A stretch of 28,925 bases of DNA from Oscillospiraceae bacterium (GCA_900770195.1 CAAGJI010000016.1:1-28925); one strand, 5' to 3'; shown: positions 9,630-18,293, counted from the first letter of the stretch. Program-made: numbers and translations. The notes: generated by a model not told the origin, from the sequence alone.

Positions 9630-10994
9630 ATGAAAAAAAACGAAATAATAAGACTTGAAATAACAGATGTTACGGCAGAGGGAAATGGAGTAGGTCATTT
9701 TGATGGAATGGCTGTTTTTGTTCCTGAACTTATTTCAGGTGATATTGCAGATGTAAAAATAGTAAAAGTGCTTAAAAATTACTGTTTCGGAATAATAGAA
9801 AATATTATTGAAAAATCGGAAAAAAGAACGGAATCAGAATGTGTTGTTTCTGAAAAATGCGGAGGCTGTAATTTCAGGTCAATGAAATATGAAGCACAGC
9901 TTGAAATAAAACAGAAAATAGTTTCAGATGCATTTTTGAGGATTGGAAAATGCAATGTTGAAACAGAAAAAATTGTTTCTTGCGATAATATCAACAGGTA
10001 CAGAAACAAAGCACAATATCCTTTTGCTGAAATAAATGGTGAAATTAAGTGTGGATTTTACGCAAAAAGAAGTCACAGAGTTGTTCCTTGTGAAGACTGC
10101 CTGCTTCAGCCAGAAACTTTTTCTGAAATAGTTAATTTTGTTCTTGAAATGCTTAACAAAAAAAGAAAAATATCTGTTTACAACGAAGAAACAAATACGG
10201 GAATTTTAAGACATCTATACATAAGAGAAGGTTGTCATTCAGGCAAAATAATGGTTTGTTTTATAGTCAGGAAAGATATACGACGTGAACTTAATTTCAT
10301 AGTAAAAAAACTTGCTGAAAAATTTGAAAATATTAAAAGCATAGTTATGAATATTAATCCTAAAAAAACAAATGTTATCCTTGGAAATGAAAATGTTGTT
10401 TTGTTCGGAAAAGAAAAAATATCAGACATTATGTGTGGTGTAAATGTCGATATATCACCACTTTCTTTCTATCAGGTTAACACTTTGCAGGCTGAAAAAT
10501 TATATGAAATCGCTAAAAATTATGCTGAACCTGACAAAACTAAAACACTTCTTGATTTTTATTGCGGAACAGGTACAATCGGTCTTTCAATGGCAAATTC
10601 CTTAAAAAAACTTATCGGAATTGAAATTATTTCTGATGCAGTTGAAAATGCCAAACAGAACGCTTTGAAAAATGGTTTTCAAAATACAGAATTTATCTGT
10701 TCAGACTCGGGTCTTGCTGCAAAAAAACTTTCAGATAATGGAATTTCTCCTGACATTATTACAGTCGATCCTCCAAGAAAAGGCTGTGATTTGAATATGC
10801 TTGATGCTATAGTTAAAATGAATCCTGAAAAAGTTGTTATGATTTCCTGCAACCCCGCAACTGCTGCCCGTGATTGCTTGTGGCTCTCTCAAAACGGCTT
10901 CTCCGTTAGAAAAATTCAGCCAGTGGATCTCTTTCCGTTTACCGGACACGTTGAGTGCGTGGTATTGATGTCAAGAGTGAACCCAGAGAAATAA
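9630..10994 (+). CDS. rlmD: 23S rRNA uracil-C5 methyltransferase (RlmD/RlmCD, TrmA family)
   Basis: It methylates a uracil at C5 in 23S rRNA using SAM. An N-terminal TRAM domain (about 1-60) is followed by a 4Fe-4S cluster set: C71, C77, C80 (CVVSEKCGGC) and C157 (CEDCLLQP). The methyltransferase fold has DFYCGTGTIGLSMA for SAM binding, VDPPRKGCD, the nucleophile C407 in ISCNPATAARD, and the general base E442 in HVECVVLMS. The protein is full length with an AGGAG site six bases before ATG. The segment from about 10842 to the stop, which includes C407 and E442, is GC-richer (74 of 153 bases by hand count, against 84 of 240 in 10561-10800). This suggests the 3' end came from another source, fitting the known use of this gene family's 3' end as an integration site. 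Confidence 0.95.
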   Translation: MKKNEIIRLEITDVTAEGNGVGHFDGMAVFVPELISGDIADVKIVKVLKNYCFGIIENIIEKSEKRTESECVVSEKCGGCNFRSMKYEAQLEIKQKIVSDAFLRIGKCNVETEKIVSCDNINRYRNKAQYPFAEINGEIKCGFYAKRSHRVVPCEDCLLQPETFSEIVNFVLEMLNKKRKISVYNEETNTGILRHLYIREGCHSGKIMVCFIVRKDIRRELNFIVKKLAEKFENIKSIVMNINPKKTNVILGNENVVLFGKEKISDIMCGVNVDISPLSFYQVNTLQAEKLYEIAKNYAEPDKTKTLLDFYCGTGTIGLSMANSLKKLIGIEIISDAVENAKQNALKNGFQNTEFICSDSGLAAKKLSDNGISPDIITVDPPRKGCDLNMLDAIVKMNPEKVVMISCNPATAARDCLWLSQNGFSVRKIQPVDLFPFTGHVECVVLMSRVNPEK

Positions 10995-11011
10995 GAAAAG
11001 TGTTGATTTTT

Positions 11012-11073
11012 AAGGCTTATTCAAATGCTATCGTTAAATGGTATCAATAGCAGGGAATAAGCCTTTATTTTTT
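11012..11073 (+). terminator. Terminator of the recJ-rlmD operon
   Basis: AAGGCTTATTC (11012-11022) pairs with GAATAAGCCTT (11055-11065). A second inner pairing, TGCTAT with ATAGCA, extends the stem, and a T-rich tract follows. Confidence 0.8.
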
Positions 11074-11141
11074 GTACTGAAATTCACTTCGTGGGAACAT
11101 ATCTACGGATTAGGGTTGACAAAACACTATGAATATTGCAA

Positions 11142-11177
11142 AAAGTGAACCCTTTTTTAGTCAAGAGGGTTCACTTT
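11142..11177. repeat. Perfect 11-bp inverted repeat (possible minus-strand terminator)
   Basis: AAAGTGAACCC (11142-11152) and GGGTTCACTTT (11167-11177) are perfect complements around a 14-base loop. Read on the minus strand the stem is followed by a T-run, so it would end transcription from the agr side. The AGTGAACCC core also occurs at the end of rlmD (about 10975-10983). Confidence 0.7.
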
Positions 11178-11380
11178 ATAACGATAGAGGGTTATGGGTG
11201 TTAGAGGTTATACAGACTTATCAGCAAACTTGTACACTTTAGAGCAGCTCGTTAAGCAGGTTCATGCATTTCACTTTTGGTTGAATGTTTGATGTTAAGA
11301 TTGTTGTTAATATCAAGTGGACAAATTAAATGAAATCTGTTTGAAGTTTATATAATTACTCGTTTTTTTGTATAATTGTC

Positions 11381-11409
11381 TTGAAATTTGCGATAATATG
11401 TGCTATACT
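11381..11409 (+). promoter_or_regulatory. Promoter of the response regulator/kinase genes
   Basis: TTGAAA (11381-11386), a 17-base spacer and TATACT (11404-11409), 82 bases upstream of the start codon. Confidence 0.7.
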
Positions 11410-11491
11410 ATGAGTAAAACAACGTACTTTTGAAACTATTTTAGTAGATTGCTTAACAAATATACGAAAATCAAAGTAGGAGAAATGTTCT

Positions 11492-12208
11492 ATGATTAGA
11501 ATAGCAATTGTAGACGACATCATTGAAATTTGTTCTTCTTTAGAGAGAATTTTGCTTCATTATGCAGAGAAAATTGATGAAAAAATTGAAGTTGAACCAT
11601 ACACGAGCAGTGAAACATTTTTTTCTGCCTTGGATAATAATGAAACTTTTGATTTAATATATCTTGATATAGAGATTGACAATAGGACAGGTATAGATAT
11701 AGCAAATCATATCCGTTCTGTTATGGATGACGAACTTCAACAAATCGTTTACATTTCAGGAAAACCTGAATATAGTATAAAGTTGCATGAAACGCATCCA
11801 TTGGACTTTATTATAAAACCGATTAAACAAGAATCTGTTGAAAAAATAATGAATCGCTATATGAAAATATCCGGAAGATTCACAGATAATTTTACTTACA
11901 ATATCGGAACAGACAGGTATAAAATTAAAATGAAAGAAATCTTGTATTTCAATGTTAGTAATCATACAACTGAAATGCATACAAAAAATAATGTAATTTC
12001 AATTTATGGAACATTAAAGGCATTAGAAAAAGAATTGAAGAGGTATGGATTTCTGAGAATCCATAGAAAAATTTTAGTTAATTCATTGCACATAAAGGAG
12101 TATCATTATGAAAATATCACTCTTTATAATGGTGAATCTCTTGAAATAGGAAAAACATATCACAATGATGTTACATCTTTTAAATTAGAATCTTTCAGAG
12201 AGGATTGA
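11492..12208 (+). CDS. agrA: AgrA-like LytTR response regulator
   Basis: A 238-residue transcription regulator of a two-component system. The receiver domain (about 1-120) has the acidic pair D8-D9, phospho-acceptor D59 (YLDIE) and K109 (FIIKP). The LytTR DNA-binding domain covers about 135-235 (YKIKMKEILYF, then FLRIHRKILVN). LytTR proteins bind pairs of short direct repeats about two helical turns apart. AGGAGA is placed eight bases before the ATG. Its stop lies two bases before the preferred kinase start, so the two genes are co-transcribed and probably translationally coupled. The nearby autoinducer gene and agrB support assignment as the AgrA of a peptide quorum-sensing system. A likely binding site lies at 13549-13580. 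It is not certain that this regulator also controls other genes. Confidence 0.93.
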   Translation: MIRIAIVDDIIEICSSLERILLHYAEKIDEKIEVEPYTSSETFFSALDNNETFDLIYLDIEIDNRTGIDIANHIRSVMDDELQQIVYISGKPEYSIKLHETHPLDFIIKPIKQESVEKIMNRYMKISGRFTDNFTYNIGTDRYKIKMKEILYFNVSNHTTEMHTKNNVISIYGTLKALEKELKRYGFLRIHRKILVNSLHIKEYHYENITLYNGESLEIGKTYHNDVTSFKLESFRED

Positions 12209-12210
12209 AT

Positions 12211-13494
12211 ATGACTGCATCTGTATATACAATGTTTCAGATAATATCTGACTTTTTTGGAATGTTTTATATTGCAAGGTTTATGAATGCTTTTATTCAT
12301 TCTGATAACAAAAGAAAAAGCAACTTATATTGCCTGCTGTATTTAACATATCCGATACTGACCATTTTCTCTTTATTTTTAGGGAACTTTCCCATATTAA
12401 ATGTTTCTATAACTCTTATTTCCTTATTTATAATTTCATTCAGATATAAATGCTCACTTGAAAAGAGAATTATTTCAGTAGGTTTGATATTTTTTATCAT
12501 GTTAATAACGGATATAATCTGTGCTGTGCTTGGCAATACTTTAAATGCTTCATTGATAGCAGAGACACCTTATAAAAGTATAACAAGTCTTGTAATATGT
12601 AATTTAATCATTTATATGATTTCCATATTATTTGAAAAAGCAGAAATTTCTAAAAAAGACGTAAAGATTCCATACTACATATGGGGCTGCTTTACTGCGG
12701 TTCCATTACTTTCAATTGTATCTGTTTTAATTACCATACAGATAAACACAGCAAAAACAATACACATCACTGCATTATTTTTAATTTTGCTGTCAATCAA
12801 TGTTATTTCTTTTTTTATTTACGATAGCATTATTGAAATATATGAAGAAAGAATCAGCAATATTTCATTGAAAGAAGAAAAAGAATACTACAGAAAACAG
12901 TGCATATATATGCAGGAATCTGAAAAAGAGCTGGTTGCTTTTCGACACGATATTTCAAACCAGCTGGATTTAATAAAGAAAATGTCACATAACACGAATA
13001 ATGATCAAATAAATGAAAGTGTTGTTTATCTGGAAGATAAACTGAAATCTGCTGAAATGTTTTCAAATACGCATAACATCATAATCGATTCTATATTAAA
13101 TATGAAATATACTGAAATTAAAAATTGCGGGATATCTGTCAATTGCAAATGCCGAGTTCCGTGTAAATTGAATATTGAGCCAATGGATTTAATGGTCATT
13201 ATTGGAAATCTGCTTGATAATGCAATTTGTGCAGCTGAAAAAGTTAATGATAATAAATATATTGGAATTCAAATTATATTTGAAAGTGGCATGATTTATA
13301 TAAAAGTTGAAAATACATATATCGGGAAGCTGAATATAGATGATGAAAGATTTTTAACAACGAAATCCAACAAAGCAATGCATGGCTTTGGATTGTCAAA
13401 TGTCAAAAAAACAGTAAAAAAATATCATGGGAGTACAAAATTTAACTACACAGCTAATCTCTTTACATCAGAAGTTATATTATATTTAGAATAG
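12211..13494 (+). CDS. agrC: AgrC-like sensor histidine kinase
   Basis: A membrane histidine kinase of the quorum-sensing type. The N-terminal ~205 residues contain about six hydrophobic helices, the part that would bind the autoinducer peptide. A linker helix then leads to the phospho-acceptor H246 in FRHDISNQLD, and a GHKL ATPase domain with the N-box NLLDNAICAA (N333, N337) and the G-box HGFGLSNVKKTV. ATP-lid detail is compact, as in AgrC. The start at 12211 is preferred over the TTG at 12205 because GAGAGG at 12198-12203 is seven bases before it. The stop codon is inside an 18-bp perfect hairpin that separates this gene from agrD. Confidence 0.92.
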   Translation: MTASVYTMFQIISDFFGMFYIARFMNAFIHSDNKRKSNLYCLLYLTYPILTIFSLFLGNFPILNVSITLISLFIISFRYKCSLEKRIISVGLIFFIMLITDIICAVLGNTLNASLIAETPYKSITSLVICNLIIYMISILFEKAEISKKDVKIPYYIWGCFTAVPLLSIVSVLITIQINTAKTIHITALFLILLSINVISFFIYDSIIEIYEERISNISLKEEKEYYRKQCIYMQESEKELVAFRHDISNQLDLIKKMSHNTNNDQINESVVYLEDKLKSAEMFSNTHNIIIDSILNMKYTEIKNCGISVNCKCRVPCKLNIEPMDLMVIIGNLLDNAICAAEKVNDNKYIGIQIIFESGMIYIKVENTYIGKLNIDDERFLTTKSNKAMHGFGLSNVKKTVKKYHGSTKFNYTANLFTSEVILYLE

Positions 13495-13536
13495 CAAAAT
13501 AGCCAAAATCGCAAGTTTGATTTTGGCTATTTTGCT
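13493..13536 (+). terminator. Strong hairpin at the end of agrC
   Basis: Arms at 13493-13510 and 13519-13536 are perfect 18-base complements with an 8-base loop (GCAAGTTT). The stem takes in the last two bases of the agrC stop codon. The following bases are T-rich but interrupted (GATTGTTTTCCTTTT), so it may be a terminator or an RNA-stabilising stem. Confidence 0.75.
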
Positions 13537-13548
13537 GATTGTTTTCCT

Positions 13549-13580
13549 TTTACGTCGCTGAAATTTCCATTCACGTCGAT
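13549..13580 (+). promoter_or_regulatory. Candidate LytTR (AgrA) operator: paired direct repeats
   Basis: TTTACGTCGCT (13549-13559) and TTCACGTCGAT (13570-13580) match at nine of eleven positions, and their ACGTCG cores start exactly 21 bases apart. That spacing is typical of LytTR-regulator sites. The second copy ends just before the expected -35 position of the agrD promoter, where an activator would touch the polymerase. Confidence 0.65.
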
Positions 13581-13604
13581 AGTTCGTTTTTGTGTGATTA
13601 TTTG

Positions 13605-13613
13605 TGGTATAAT
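13605..13613 (+). promoter_or_regulatory. Extended -10 promoter of agrD-agrB
   Basis: TGG-TATAAT at 13605-13613 is an extended -10 box. The -35 position (about 13585-13590, CGTTTT) is poor, as expected for a promoter that needs an activator. Confidence 0.7.
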
Positions 13614-13636
13614 AAAGTGGAAATGGAGGTGATATT

Positions 13637-13768
13637 ATGAATGCTTTATTGATGCTTACAGCAAAGGTTGCAGAAGCGGTTGCAACTATGACTGCAAATG
13701 TTACATGTGTTTGCTTTCTCCATCAGCCTAAGCTTCCTGAAAGTGTAAAAAAGCTTCGTAAGTTTTAA
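13637..13768 (+). CDS. agrD: AgrD-like cyclic lactone autoinducer peptide precursor
   Basis: A 43-codon gene encoding a peptide pheromone precursor. It begins MNALLMLTAKVAEAVATMT, an amphipathic leader, continues ANVTCVCFL, and ends HQPKLPESVKKLRKF. The HQPK-x-PES-x-KK tail is characteristic of clostridial AgrD. Aligning P34 with the conserved proline of staphylococcal AgrD puts the AgrB cut after L28, giving a five-residue thiolactone ring CVCFL closed on C24, the same ring size as Staphylococcus aureus AIP-I. C26 is a second cysteine inside the ring. GGAGGTGA lies five bases before the ATG. The stop TAA overlaps the agrB start by one base (TAATG). In most known agr loci agrD follows agrB; here it precedes it. 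The mature N-terminus cannot be predicted. Confidence 0.9.
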   Translation: MNALLMLTAKVAEAVATMTANVTCVCFLHQPKLPESVKKLRKF

Positions 13769-14337
13769 TGTTCAATTCGGTTTCAAAAAGTATTGTTGAA
13801 AAAATGATATCGAGAAATATAGTAAATAAAAATAATGAGGATATTTATTTATTCGGCATACAGCAAATGTTTACTTTATTGCTTAATGCTTTATCTGTAT
13901 TGATTATCAGCTTTTTCTTCAATAGTTTACTGTTTGGCTTATTGTTTTTGTTATTTTTTATGCCTTTAAGAAGTTTTTCAGGCGGACTGCATGCATCTAC
14001 TACGACAAGATGCTATATTTGCTCTGTTATTTATTATTTTATAATAATGCTTGCTATGGATAAGATAGTAATTTCAGAAAATTTACTTTTAATATCTGTT
14101 TGTAGTATCATTATTGTTGCATATTTTCTTGTTCCGGTAGAAGATAAAAACCATAAGCTTGATAATGTTGAATATTACTTTTATCGAAATATAGCTCGTA
14201 TAATTTTAATTGCTGAAGGATTGATTTTTGTATTTTCATTTATCTTAGAAATTAAAATAATCTATCAAAGTTGCTATATGTCGATAACATCTGTTTTTTT
14301 ACTTATTATTGGAGGTTTGATAAAAAATGAGTTATAA
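13768..14337 (+). CDS. agrB: AgrB-like autoinducer-processing membrane endopeptidase
   Basis: A 189-residue membrane cysteine endopeptidase that removes the C-terminal tail of AgrD and forms the thiolactone. The catalytic region RSFSGGLHASTTTRCYIC contains H75 and C82, seven residues apart as in S. aureus AgrB (H77, C84). Hydrophobic helices lie at about 36-66, 83-98, 102-122 and 137-160, plus a short C-terminal one. It overlaps agrD by one base, so the two are translationally coupled, and the metalloprotease gene starts 32 bases downstream with no terminator between them. Length and motif spacing are normal for the family. Confidence 0.94.
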   Translation: MFNSVSKSIVEKMISRNIVNKNNEDIYLFGIQQMFTLLLNALSVLIISFFFNSLLFGLLFLLFFMPLRSFSGGLHASTTTRCYICSVIYYFIIMLAMDKIVISENLLLISVCSIIIVAYFLVPVEDKNHKLDNVEYYFYRNIARIILIAEGLIFVFSFILEIKIIYQSCYMSITSVFLLIIGGLIKNEL

Positions 14338-14369
14338 TGTCTTATATTTATTTGAAAGGGGTGTGTTCC

Positions 14370-17300
14370 ATGAACTTTCTTAAAAAAAGTTTATCGACAA
14401 TATTGTGTTGTGCTTTAACTGTAAATACTCTCGGACTGTCCTCAATTATAGCCAACGCAACGGAAAGCGATTCAAAAGATTATGTTTATGATGGATACAA
14501 AATTAACTATGATGTAACCAATTCCTGGGGAAATACGGAAATTGTTTCAGTAACATTGTCAAATACTGGAGATAGTACCATCGAAAATTGGATGTTGTAT
14601 TTTGATCCAAATGGGCAGGTACATGATACTGTTAATGTTCAAGAAGCACAGACTTCTGATGGAATCACATATTTTAGAAACAGCGGATACAATGCTAATG
14701 TCAACCCAAATTCTTCGGTTTCATTCAGCTATATGATTGATGATTGCGAAGCAATGCCTGATGATTTCACACTTTGTCAGACAAGAGCAAATAAGGAATC
14801 GGGTTATCAAGTTTCACTTCAGGTAAACCAAACTTGGGGAGATTCATTCAATGGCAATATAATTATTCAAAATGATACAGATAAATCTATTGAGGCTTGG
14901 GAACTGACAGTAGACACTAACTTTACCATTACAGAAATTACTAACAGTTGGGCGGCAACTGTAACAGAACTTGAGCCATACAAGTATATGCTGAAAGGTA
15001 CATATACAAGTGTTATTCCTGCTGGTGGAAGTGTTTCTCTTGGTTTTAATGGTGTTAAAGATGGAGAACCGGTAATTTCTGATTACTCACTTGATGATGT
15101 TGTTGTAGATGAAGAAATTGTATATAATGCTTCTTCTATCAAGGACTACACAATTCCTGAACTTGAAGAATTAAATAAGGATAATTTTTATCCGCTTGAA
15201 GTTAAGAAAAACGAAGCTGGAAACGTAATCTCAATTGATGGTAAATTTAGTCATGTTCTGGTGACAGATGAAAAATCAGCTTTAAAGGCGTTATGTAGCG
15301 TAAAAACACTTTTAGGTATTGCTGATCCGAAAAACGAACTTGTTCTTGATTACATCTACAAAAGCAGCAGTGCGGATTATGTATCATACTTTTTTAAACA
15401 AATATATAAAGGAACTGTGGTTTACGGGCGTACCGTTACAGTTGTTGCTCGTAACAACGGAGAAACTATTTCTTTGGATTCAAATTATTTAGAAGTTAAA
15501 AATCTAAATAATAATGTAAATTGTTCGTTAGAGGAAGCTAAAATTGCAGCCGACGCTAATGAAGCGGAACTTGTAGTTTATAATTTTGATGAATATGAAA
15601 ATTTGCCAGTTATGGCTTATTTATGCAAAACTGATTTTGGTGCTAAAATTATATCCGCACAAAACAGCGAAATTATTTCAGATAGCATAAATGTAGCTCC
15701 AAATGAGGTGTCTCCTTCGGAAAGCGTTTATAATCCAGGAAAATCAGAAGTGACTGACAGTGAAGGAAATCTGATTTATTATCAAGGCAAGTTTGGTGAA
15801 GTAGAAACTAAAAATGATGGTTCTGTTAGCTTAGCTCTCACTTCAGATGAAAAGGATAAGCTTAAAACCAACGATAATAATGTAACATATGTATATGCAA
15901 ATAAAAGTGAAGATTACTTTTTCCAATTAGTACCGGACAGCGAATATGAAGAATTTATCAATTCTCATAAGGTGATAACCGGCTTGCGAGATTTGTCATC
16001 TAATGATAGGGATGCAGATGGAAACAGATATGTTGATGTGGCTATTGACATTTATAACTTTGATGAATATTATAAAAATCTCAAAGTTTATGGAAGAGTC
16101 CTTTCGCTAACTGTTAATGATGAAAATAATGTTATAATAGCTGATTCAAATTTGTTAAGTAATGAAAAACTTGAGACAGTTGAAATACCTGAGATAATGA
16201 GTATCTCTGAAGTTGTTTTAAGTAATTCCAAATTATCCGATATGGAAGCTGAAATAAATGAACCTGTTATTTATTCATGGGATGAATATTATGATAATCC
16301 AGTAGTTGTATATGTTTTTCTAGATCGAAATAATAATAGAACTTATCTTGTAGATGCTGATACAGGAGAGATTCTTAATGAAGATGACGACAATTATCAG
16401 CTGGGTAAGGGATTGGACGAAGGTGCCGATAATAATGTTGGAAGGCGTTTGCAGTATTTTCCAATTGCATCCGATGGTACTATGTCAGTTTGTATGCCTA
16501 ATGTTAAGGATGGCGTAACCTACAATAATACTATTGACGTTTATGATAAAACGCTTGGTTCGTCAATAAAGCTTAAGAGTGAAAACACATATTTCTATGA
16601 GCCTACCGCCGTTTCAACATATTTAAATGTTTTAAAAGCATATGATTATTATGCGAGCAAACCAATAAATCATATGTCATATAGCAATAACAATGATAAT
16701 AAAGAAAGCCATATGTCAATATCTATAAAGTCACCATCTTGGGTAGGTGCAGCAGGCTCGGCAGGTGGATCAAACATATCTTTGTATAGAAAAAATTATT
16801 CAAGATTAGGTTATGGTACAAACCTTGCTACTTTAGGTCATGAATATACTCACTGCGTATTTCATTCCTGTGGAAATAAATCAAGCAAGTATTATACTTC
16901 ATCTGCTATAAATGAAAGTTATGCCAATTTATTTGGAGCATTAATATCAGGATTTGACAAATATGAATTTGATATTTCGCAAAAATTTAAAATTGATTTT
17001 GAATCAAATAAACTGCAATATTTGATTGATTCAGGTTATACTTCTGAATGGGGACATTCATTATCAGATTATATATCTTATCCGGCATATATAATGTATA
17101 AAAACGAACTCCCGTTAGATAAAGTTTCGCTACTTTACTATACAAGTCTTAACATGGGAAGATACAATAATTCATCCAACATGAATTCGGTTCGTATAAA
17201 TGTAGTTAAAGCGGCAAAAGCACTACGATTTACTGATGACGAAATGAAAATTGTTACAAATGCATACGATGAGATTTGGGGAAAAGATAATAGAGAATAT

Positions 17301-18293
17301 ACACTTACTTTAAATGTTCAGGATTATACAAATTCTGATATTGAACTTAAAAATGTAAGTATTACTTTAAAAAACGATAATGGTACTATTTCTCTTGAAA
17401 ACAAAAAAGCTAAAGTAGTTGAACCTGGATGGTATACGATTAATATTAAAGCCGATGGATATGTTTCTTATAATTATAGATTTTACATGGGTGCTGAAAA
17501 TAGTAATCGATATATGAACCTTGTCAAAAATGTTCCTGGCAATGGTCAATTAATAATTAAAGTAGTGGATTTTGTTGATTGGCAGCCGGTTGATGAAACT
17601 GTAAAACTATATACTTTAGATGAGAATCTTAATGAAACACTAGTTGGTGAATACAAAACTGGTGCAGATGTTGGAACCGATTTAGGAACAACCGAGAGTA
17701 TTTCATTGCCACCAGGATATTATTTGCCTAAAGTCGAAAATGGATATCATTATTTTTTAACTCCAATTGCAGTAGTTTCCGGTGAAACCTCAAGCGAAGA
17801 AGTTGCTACCTATTATGATCTTAATTTGAATCCAAATGAAAAAACAGATATATTTTATTTTGGTGTAAATATTTACAAAGAAACACCTACAGCCGATCAA
17901 TTAGATTTTTATAATCTTTATTCAAGAGAAGGTAAGTATAAAGATTCTAATGGTAATGTAATAGCTAAGGTTGGAAAAGATAATGCTCCATTTGGTTGTA
18001 CACTATATTTTTACTGCTATGAACGTGAAAATGAAACATTTGATTTAGGATTTAATATTGATTCTAATAATGCTGAAATACTTAATAAAATTAAAGAAGA
18101 AGAACTCTTATTGGGCAATGGATTTGAAGGAAAACTGTACAATTTAGAAATAACTTTCTCAAATGACCAAGATAAAGATTACAAACATACAATGGTTCTT
18201 ACAGCAAACAATTTAAAAGAAGGCTTTAACAAGTTTGCAACTATTTCATATGATAATGAAACACAGCAATATGTTACAATGCCTGCATACTAA
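14370..18293 (+). CDS. Secreted M4-type metalloprotease with CBM2-like pair and duplicated propeptides
   Basis: A 1307-residue exported protein. Signal peptide about 1-30 (ends SSIIANA). Residues ~36-245 form two beta-sandwich modules resembling bacterial cellulose-binding (CBM2-type) domains (SWGNTEIVSVTLSNTG; TWGDSFNGNIIIQND and EAWELTVDT). Residues ~274-441 and ~464-676 are two successive FTP/PepSY-type propeptide units, each ending in a 'Y.FDEY.N.PV.AY' or 'WDEYYDNPVVVYV' segment. The protease domain (~684-974) has HEYTH at 824-828, the third zinc ligand E849 in INESYANLFG, and H896 in EWGHSLSDY, which fits thermolysin His231. The usual Asp four residues after the glutamate is N853. The C-terminal ~330 residues look like beta-rich repeats. 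The start at 14370 follows AAAGGGG by about eight bases; the frame from 14337 would spoil the signal peptide. It directly follows agrB, so it may be part of the agr operon. Confidence 0.88.
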   Translation: MNFLKKSLSTILCCALTVNTLGLSSIIANATESDSKDYVYDGYKINYDVTNSWGNTEIVSVTLSNTGDSTIENWMLYFDPNGQVHDTVNVQEAQTSDGITYFRNSGYNANVNPNSSVSFSYMIDDCEAMPDDFTLCQTRANKESGYQVSLQVNQTWGDSFNGNIIIQNDTDKSIEAWELTVDTNFTITEITNSWAATVTELEPYKYMLKGTYTSVIPAGGSVSLGFNGVKDGEPVISDYSLDDVVVDEEIVYNASSIKDYTIPELEELNKDNFYPLEVKKNEAGNVISIDGKFSHVLVTDEKSALKALCSVKTLLGIADPKNELVLDYIYKSSSADYVSYFFKQIYKGTVVYGRTVTVVARNNGETISLDSNYLEVKNLNNNVNCSLEEAKIAADANEAELVVYNFDEYENLPVMAYLCKTDFGAKIISAQNSEIISDSINVAPNEVSPSESVYNPGKSEVTDSEGNLIYYQGKFGEVETKNDGSVSLALTSDEKDKLKTNDNNVTYVYANKSEDYFFQLVPDSEYEEFINSHKVITGLRDLSSNDRDADGNRYVDVAIDIYNFDEYYKNLKVYGRVLSLTVNDENNVIIADSNLLSNEKLETVEIPEIMSISEVVLSNSKLSDMEAEINEPVIYSWDEYYDNPVVVYVFLDRNNNRTYLVDADTGEILNEDDDNYQLGKGLDEGADNNVGRRLQYFPIASDGTMSVCMPNVKDGVTYNNTIDVYDKTLGSSIKLKSENTYFYEPTAVSTYLNVLKAYDYYASKPINHMSYSNNNDNKESHMSISIKSPSWVGAAGSAGGSNISLYRKNYSRLGYGTNLATLGHEYTHCVFHSCGNKSSKYYTSSAINESYANLFGALISGFDKYEFDISQKFKIDFESNKLQYLIDSGYTSEWGHSLSDYISYPAYIMYKNELPLDKVSLLYYTSLNMGRYNNSSNMNSVRINVVKAAKALRFTDDEMKIVTNAYDEIWGKDNREYTLTLNVQDYTNSDIELKNVSITLKNDNGTISLENKKAKVVEPGWYTINIKADGYVSYNYRFYMGAENSNRYMNLVKNVPGNGQLIIKVVDFVDWQPVDETVKLYTLDENLNETLVGEYKTGADVGTDLGTTESISLPPGYYLPKVENGYHYFLTPIAVVSGETSSEEVATYYDLNLNPNEKTDIFYFGVNIYKETPTADQLDFYNLYSREGKYKDSNGNVIAKVGKDNAPFGCTLYFYCYERENETFDLGFNIDSNNAEILNKIKEEELLLGNGFEGKLYNLEITFSNDQDKDYKHTMVLTANNLKEGFNKFATISYDNETQQYVTMPAY

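Larger units (their letters stand above)
10995..11491. other. Long intergenic region between rlmD and the agr locus
   Basis: About 500 bases hold two hairpins (listed separately) and the response-regulator promoter. A 32-codon frame at 11194-11292 has an ill-spaced ribosome site and no recognisable homology, so it is not called. I see no tRNA and no second copy of the rlmD 3' end that would mark an attachment site. Confidence 0.6.

Noticed and set aside
11194..11292. 32-codon frame between rlmD and the response regulator
   Set aside because: Only two bases separate the purine-rich stretch from its ATG, there is no recognisable similarity, and it lies in a hairpin-rich intergenic region.
14337..14369. 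Earlier ATG for the metalloprotease overlapping the agrB stop
   Set aside because: It would put 11 extra residues before an otherwise standard signal peptide; AAAGGGG is spaced for the ATG at 14370.
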